Notes under the pieces: generated by a model | The model's database searches: none | What the model saw: only the letters and a program-made list of their open reading frames with translations | Told to the model about the DNA's origin: nothing | Part shown: positions 59,699-64,000 of the stretch, one piece after another | How positions within the stretch are numbered: position 1 is the stretch's first letter | Layout of the letters: the number at the start of each line of letters is the position of its first letter | Position numbers and translations under genes: made by a program | Source of the DNA: Endozoicomonas sp. 8E | Lineage (GTDB): Bacteria > Pseudomonadota > Gammaproteobacteria > Pseudomonadales > Endozoicomonadaceae | Length of the DNA: 64,000 bases | Direction of reading: 5' to 3' | Assembly (NCBI RefSeq): GCF_032883915.1 | Contig: NZ_CP120717.1 | Location: 1,605,001-1,669,000 of the forward strand

Positions 59699-61147
59699 AT
59701 GGCTATAACATGTGTCTTAAAGACACTTTTGTTTTCGGTGTTGTTGTTTTTTTATCAGCAGGGGCTGGCAAACGATACCTATCGTCTTGAAAAATTTCGT
59801 AAGTATCAAATGAAAAACTGGAAACCCCTTTCAAAAGAACAACAAAACTGCACAGATCAACTCGAAATAAGCTCACTTGAAAATATCCGTCTTGGCTTTG
59901 TCAGGCTTAATTTAGAATCTGATGATTTATCTGGAGATGGTCGACTGGAAACCTGTGAAACGTACGAAGTTTATGAGAAAGATTTTAATCGTCTGAACAA
60001 CTTTTATTTTAATTATGTGAATAGGGGTAATCCTGAACGTCGAAAAGTTCGCATTCAAAGAGTATTGAGACTAATACATCGTATATTTGCTATTAATTTA
60101 AATAGGTTTAATGATCAAAGTCGGGGAGAAAAAGAGTTAATCGATGCAATGGCAAAAAGCCTTTTTGATCAACTGTTTTTATCTGTCAACATAAACGGAA
60201 GAAGTAATCCCTATTTCAATTATTTTCATTTAGTTCAGGGGGGGAAGCAGTGCAATTATGTTGGGGTTAATAACGGTCTGGTCCTGATGTTTCTTGCTTT
60301 TCTTGCACCCCACTTTCTTTCCAGGGATCGACTTTATACCTACTTTTGTATCTTGGGTAACATATACACCGGAGAAAGCTGCGATCAAGCATTCGACCGT
60401 GCATTGCTTTCTGAAAATATCAACGCATATGATTGTCCGCAATGCCTTTCAGATCAATTGAAAGCAGCCGAATTGGACACAGGAATAGCGCTTCTGATCG
60501 GTTTAACTGCAATGGCATCAGCGGCTTTCCAGCGCATTGATTCAGGACTGGAGTCACAGGAGACACTGGAAAACTTGTTGATAAGATGCTTGCCCTACGA
60601 GCTTTTGCCAATTGTCTACAGTAATGCGGCCAGGCATTGCCGCCCAGGACGCTCATGCCCTGTACCTGCGTTTATGTATACCGTGAATGGCATGCAAGAA
60701 TTTACATCCAGTATTATGGGTATTAACCCCGCACCTTTAACGGAAGCATCATCGTTCGAAAGTCTGAAGTTTCTAATGGATTATATTGAGCTTTCAGATA
60801 GTGTAGGTTCAGACAGTGAGTTTGCTTCTGAGGAATCGGATTCCGAGGATCAGGATCAGTCAATAGTCGTTCGGCAACAAAATGAACTGATAGGCCAATT
60901 ACGACAGGAATTGGCAAACCAACCTATAACGGAGGAAGCGGGTGCTGTCAGAGGAGTCTCTGCAGGAACCAAAAAATGTCCAATTTGTACCGACTCGCTG
61001 ACAGACGTTGCGGTGTTACATCGTTGTGGACATGCCGGTTTTTGCAAGACTTGTGCTGAGCGGCTTATAAATGAGCAGAGGGAATGTCCCTTTTGTCGGG
61101 AGATACCGTTGTCATACATGAAGGTTATCGATATGTCTTTGCCCTGA
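59699..61147 (+). CDS. Secreted RING-finger protein, copy 6
   Basis: 482 residues. N-terminal type A (YRLEKFRKYQMKNWKPLSKEQQ pattern), EF-hand-like loop DLSGDGRLETCE, central region with LAPHFLSRDRLY and the less conserved NINAYDCPQCLSDQL. A longer acidic linker (SDSVGSDSEFASEESDSEDQDQ) and RING type 1 (about 427-466; CPIC, CGH, CKTC, CPFC-Arg) with tail SYMKVIDMSLP. Only 71 bases separate it from copy 7, so the two may be co-transcribed. Confidence 0.93.
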   Translation: MAITCVLKTLLFSVLLFFYQQGLANDTYRLEKFRKYQMKNWKPLSKEQQNCTDQLEISSLENIRLGFVRLNLESDDLSGDGRLETCETYEVYEKDFNRLNNFYFNYVNRGNPERRKVRIQRVLRLIHRIFAINLNRFNDQSRGEKELIDAMAKSLFDQLFLSVNINGRSNPYFNYFHLVQGGKQCNYVGVNNGLVLMFLAFLAPHFLSRDRLYTYFCILGNIYTGESCDQAFDRALLSENINAYDCPQCLSDQLKAAELDTGIALLIGLTAMASAAFQRIDSGLESQETLENLLIRCLPYELLPIVYSNAARHCRPGRSCPVPAFMYTVNGMQEFTSSIMGINPAPLTEASSFESLKFLMDYIELSDSVGSDSEFASEESDSEDQDQSIVVRQQNELIGQLRQELANQPITEEAGAVRGVSAGTKKCPICTDSLTDVAVLHRCGHAGFCKTCAERLINEQRECPFCREIPLSYMKVIDMSLP

Positions 61148-61218
61148 ATGTGTGCCAAGAATGCTGATAAAAAGCCCATTAACAGTAGGAAACTCTTTTA
61201 ACGAATGCAGGTTAAAGT

Positions 61219-62667
61219 ATGATCCCACAATGTGCCTTTAAGACGCTTTTGTTTTCGGTAATTTTGTTTTTTTATCAGCAGGGGCTGGCAAATGACACCT
61301 ATGGTCTTGAAGAGTTTCGCAAGTATCAAATGAAAAACTGGAAACCGCTTTCAAAAGAACAACAAAGCTGTATAGTTCAACCCGTCATGAGCCCACTTGA
61401 AAACATCTGTATTGGTTTTGTCAGGCTTAATATAGAATCTGGCGATGTATCTGGAGATGGCCGACTGGAAATCTGTGAAAATTACGAGGTTACTGAGAAA
61501 GACTTCAAGCTTCTGATCAACTTTTATTTTAACTATGTGAACAGTACTGATACTCAAAATAATCGAAAAATGCGCATTCAAAGAGTACTGAGACTGATGC
61601 ATCATATATTCGCTATAAATATAAACCAGACCAATGGAGCAAGCCCTGACAAGAAAGAGCTAATCAGTGTCTTAGCACAAAGCCTCTTTGACCATTTTTT
61701 TTCGCCTGAAATGAGAAATGGCGGGAGAAATCCTTATTTCAATTATTTCTCTTTATATCCGGTAGCAAGTCAGTTCGATTATCTCGGTTTTAACAATATT
61801 TTAGTCCTGATGCTTGTGACTTTTCTTGGTCCTCATTTTCTTTTCAGCAATGATTTTCATAACTACTTTACCGTGCTGCGTAACAGTTATACTGAAAAAA
61901 ACTACGATCGGGCATTATCCCGTGGATCGCTTTATGAAAATATCAATGAAAATTCTCCGCAAAGCATTGCCAGTCATTTCACTGCAATCGGATTGGACAC
62001 AGAAACAGCACTTCTAATTGGTTTAACTGCAATGGCATCGGCAGCTTTCCAGAGCCTCAACTCAGGGCAGGAATGGCCAGAGACACTAGAAACTTTGTTG
62101 CAAAGATACTTACCCTGCGAGATTCTGGGTACTCTCTACTGGAATTTGGTTGGCCTTTTCCCCGCAGGACGTTCATGGCCCGTACCTCAGGTCATGTTTA
62201 CCGTAGAGGGTATGCAAGAGTTTACACAGGGTATTTTGGGTATTGACGTCACTCCTGAGTCTGCATCATCGCAGGCAGAATCGTCAGAAAGCCCGGGCTG
62301 TCAATCGGATTATTCTCAGGGTTCAGACAATCAGGTTGTGGACCCTGACGGTGAGCCGCATTCTGAGCATCAGGACCAGCTAATAGTCATACAGCAACAG
62401 AATGAACTGATAACTGAACTACCACAGGAATCAGCAGGCCAACCTGCAACGGGAGAAACGGGGGCTGTCGGAGGAGCCTCGGCAGGAACCAAAAAATGTC
62501 CACTTTGTGCCGACCCACTGACAGACATTATAGTCTTACATTGTTGTCCAGACGCCGACTTTTGCAATACTTGTGCTGATCGACTTATATATGAGCAGAG
62601 GGAATGCCCCTTTTGTCGGAACATACCCTTGTCATACATGAAGATTCCTGACATGTCTTTACCTTGA
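61219..62667 (+). CDS. Secreted RING-finger protein, copy 7, RING histidine lost
   Basis: 482 residues. Signal peptide as in the others; N-terminus is a hybrid (YGLEEF of type B, then KYQMKNWKPLSKEQQ of type A). The EF-hand-like loop DVSGDGRLEICE is intact. The RING (about 427-466) reads CPLC, then CPD where others have CGH or CEH, FCNTC and CPFC-Arg. The zinc-binding histidine is thus Asp. The central region is also the most divergent (one residue added near NSTDTQNNRK, two missing at NINENSPQ). No promoter-like block precedes it. Relaxed selection or a changed role is likely. Confidence 0.92.
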   Translation: MIPQCAFKTLLFSVILFFYQQGLANDTYGLEEFRKYQMKNWKPLSKEQQSCIVQPVMSPLENICIGFVRLNIESGDVSGDGRLEICENYEVTEKDFKLLINFYFNYVNSTDTQNNRKMRIQRVLRLMHHIFAININQTNGASPDKKELISVLAQSLFDHFFSPEMRNGGRNPYFNYFSLYPVASQFDYLGFNNILVLMLVTFLGPHFLFSNDFHNYFTVLRNSYTEKNYDRALSRGSLYENINENSPQSIASHFTAIGLDTETALLIGLTAMASAAFQSLNSGQEWPETLETLLQRYLPCEILGTLYWNLVGLFPAGRSWPVPQVMFTVEGMQEFTQGILGIDVTPESASSQAESSESPGCQSDYSQGSDNQVVDPDGEPHSEHQDQLIVIQQQNELITELPQESAGQPATGETGAVGGASAGTKKCPLCADPLTDIIVLHCCPDADFCNTCADRLIYEQRECPFCRNIPLSYMKIPDMSLP

Positions 62668-62699
62668 ATGTACGCGCAGTGCCAGTCTGACGCTTCTCC

Positions 62700-62825
62700 T
62701 TCCGGTTTAGTGCGGTCAGCACTCTTCTCCCAGACATACACCTTAGATCAGGCTCCAGGTGACTGGTATCAATGGCAACATCCGGATCAGCTTTTTCTGT
62801 GGGTCTCTGTAGACTATATAAATGT
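62700..62825 (-). mobile_element. IS66-type transposase remnant, unit 7-8
   Basis: Antisense YSLQRPTEKADPDVAID then TSHLEPDLRCMSGRR, homologous to the other intergenic remnants. It keeps the IDxxHLExxLR pattern well. Non-functional. Confidence 0.6.
62815..62824 (+). promoter_or_regulatory. Promoter-like block of RING gene 8
   Basis: TATATAAATG after CAGCTTTTTCTGTGGG, 68 bases before the gene. Confidence 0.47.
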
Positions 62826-62892
62826 GTGCCAAGGATGCTGATGCAAAGCTCATTAACAATAGGAAGCTCTGTTAACGAATGTAGGTTAAAGT

Positions 62893-64000
62893 ATGACCCT
62901 ACCATGTGCCTTAAAGACGCTTTTGTTTTCAGTATTTTTGTTTTTTTATCAGCAGGGGCTGGCAAACGACACCTATGACCTGGAAGGATTTCGTCAGCAT
63001 CAAAAAGAAAACTGTAAACCGCCTTTAAAAAAACAAGGGTGTACACCCACCATAAGCCCGCTTGAAAACATCCGTATTGGCTTTGTAAGGCTTAATTTAG
63101 CCTCTGAAGATGTGTCTGGAGATGGGCGACTGGAAATCTGTGAAAATTACGAGGTGGCTGAGCAAGACTTTAAACGTCTGAACAACTTTTATTTTAATTA
63201 TGTGGGCATGGGTGATCCTCTATTTCGAAAAGTTCGTATTCAAACAATACTGAGACTCATACATCGTATATTCGCTATGAATATAAATATAACTAATGGA
63301 CGAAGCCGGGCAGAGAAAAAGCAAATTAATGAAGTGGCAGAAAGCCTTTTTGAACAATTTTTTTCGTCAGTCGACATAAATGGCGGAAGCAATCCTTATT
63401 TTAATTATTTCTATTTAATTCCGGGTGCTGCTCAGTCCAATTATGTGGATGTTAATAACGGTCTGGTTCTGATGTTTCTTGCTTTTCTTGGTCCCCACTT
63501 TCTTTACAAAGATCAACTTTATACCTGCTTTTGTATGTTGGCTAACATATATACCGGACAAAGCTACGATCGAGCATTCGACAGTGCACTACTTTCTGAA
63601 AATATTAATGAATATAATTGTCCGCAAAGCCTTGCCAATCAATTAAATGCAGCCGGATTGGACGCAGAAACAGCACTTCTAATCGGTTTAACTGCAATGG
63701 CATCAGCCGCTTTCCAGCGCATGAACTCAGGACTGGCATCGCTGGAGACATTGGAAACCGTGTTGATAAGATGCTTGCCATACGAGCTTCTGGCCATTGT
63801 CTACAGAAATATAGCCAGCCGTTGTCGATCAGGACGATCGTTTCATGTACCTGGTGCAATGTACACCCTTGGTGGTATGCAAGCGTTTACATACGGTGTT
63901 GTGGGTATTTACCCCAGACCTGCATTACCGCAGTCATATCCGTCGGAAAATCTGGACTTTCTAGTGGACTATTCTGAGTATTCTGACAGTGAGGTTACTG
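62893..64000 (+). CDS. Secreted RING-finger protein, copy 8 (cut by window edge)
   Basis: The frame opens at ATG 62893 (MTLPCALKTLLFSVFLFFYQ) after AGGTTAAAGT and stays open to the end of the window, about 369 codons. Signal peptide QQGLA|NDTY; N-terminal type B with cysteines like copy 4 (KENCKPPLKKQGC); EF-hand-like loop DVSGDGRLEICE; NINEYNCPQSLANQL; acidic linker starting YSEYSDSEV. The RING domain is expected just beyond position 64000 and is not seen here. Confidence 0.93.
   Translation, partial: MTLPCALKTLLFSVFLFFYQQGLANDTYDLEGFRQHQKENCKPPLKKQGCTPTISPLENIRIGFVRLNLASEDVSGDGRLEICENYEVAEQDFKRLNNFYFNYVGMGDPLFRKVRIQTILRLIHRIFAMNINITNGRSRAEKKQINEVAESLFEQFFSSVDINGGSNPYFNYFYLIPGAAQSNYVDVNNGLVLMFLAFLGPHFLYKDQLYTCFCMLANIYTGQSYDRAFDSALLSENINEYNCPQSLANQLNAAGLDAETALLIGLTAMASAAFQRMNSGLASLETLETVLIRCLPYELLAIVYRNIASRCRSGRSFHVPGAMYTLGGMQAFTYGVVGIYPRPALPQSYPSENLDFLVDYSEYSDSEVT

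Larger units (their letters stand above)
51372..64000 (+). repeat. Tandem array of secreted RING-finger protein genes
   Basis: Eight head-to-tail units with start-to-start spacing of 1520-1769 bases. Each unit is an upstream promoter-like block, a conserved leader ending near TTTAACGAATGCAGGTGAAAGT and one RING gene; several also have an antisense transposase remnant. The left edge is where the unit sequence begins (AATCCGGATCAGC at about 51372). The right edge is beyond the window. The sequence is more AT-rich than the core genes to the left. Confidence 0.95.

Noticed and set aside
62585-63046. 153-codon minus-strand frame across the 7-8 spacer and the start of copy 8
   Set aside because: It joins the antisense of two RING gene ends with the transposase remnant; not a gene.

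Overview
The window looks like chromosome of a marine, animal-associated gammaproteobacterium. Gene content and host-directed features suggest an Endozoicomonas-like lineage, but that is inference and no 16S rRNA is present. The core gene order is classical: the yrbG-kdsD-kdsC-lptC-lptA-lptB-rpoN-hpf-ptsN-rapZ-ptsO block runs away from mlaFEDCB-ibaG-murA, and hisG-hisD, an algW/degS-type protease, a Nif3-family gene and cysDN follow as in Pseudomonas-type genomes.

Layout. 1-2.1 kb: the 3' end of a 23S rRNA, two 5S rRNAs, a terminator and tRNA-His. 2.1-9 kb: a hypothetical gene, a glycerophosphodiesterase, darP, pmbA, a remnant ATPase/TOPRIM-like pair interrupted by a palindromic element, and mgtE. 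9-18 kb (minus strand): nitrogen PTS, hibernation factor, sigma-54, LPS export, Kdo synthesis and a cation exchanger. 18.5-25.6 kb (plus strand): Mla lipid transport, ibaG, murA, hisG and hisD. 25.6-28.3 kb: a small accessory patch with a VTT membrane protein, two exported unknowns and a second palindromic element. 28.3-35.6 kb: algW/degS, Nif3 family, cysDN and kbl-tdh. 35.8-39.7 kb: pstSCAB behind a candidate Pho box. 40.1-46.2 kb: a wecB-nfrB-nfrA operon for a c-di-GMP-controlled surface polysaccharide. 46.2-51.2 kb: a Zn/Cd/Pb P-type ATPase, a GlcG/HbpS-like exported protein and a two-component system.

51.4-64.0 kb is the most striking region. It is a head-to-tail array of at least eight paralogous genes of about 460-482 codons, and the eighth runs off the window. 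Each complete product has a Sec signal peptide, an EF-hand-like loop, a long unrecognised helical region, an acidic Ser/Asp/Glu stretch, a short Gln-rich helix and a C-terminal C3HC4 RING finger. The arginine that directly follows the last zinc cysteine (the 'linchpin' position of active ubiquitin E3 ligases) is kept in all seven complete copies. The RING and its C-terminal tail resemble the IAP type of animals. Bacteria have no canonical ubiquitin pathway, so an exported RING family points to action inside a eukaryotic host.

Most intergenic regions of the array carry an antisense remnant of what looks like an IS66-family transposase C-terminus. The conserved TATATAAATA promoter-like block of the genes lies in or next to this remnant. 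The copies are mosaics of two N-terminal types and two RING types, which suggests recombination among them. One copy (at 61.2 kb) has lost the RING histidine and its upstream promoter block.
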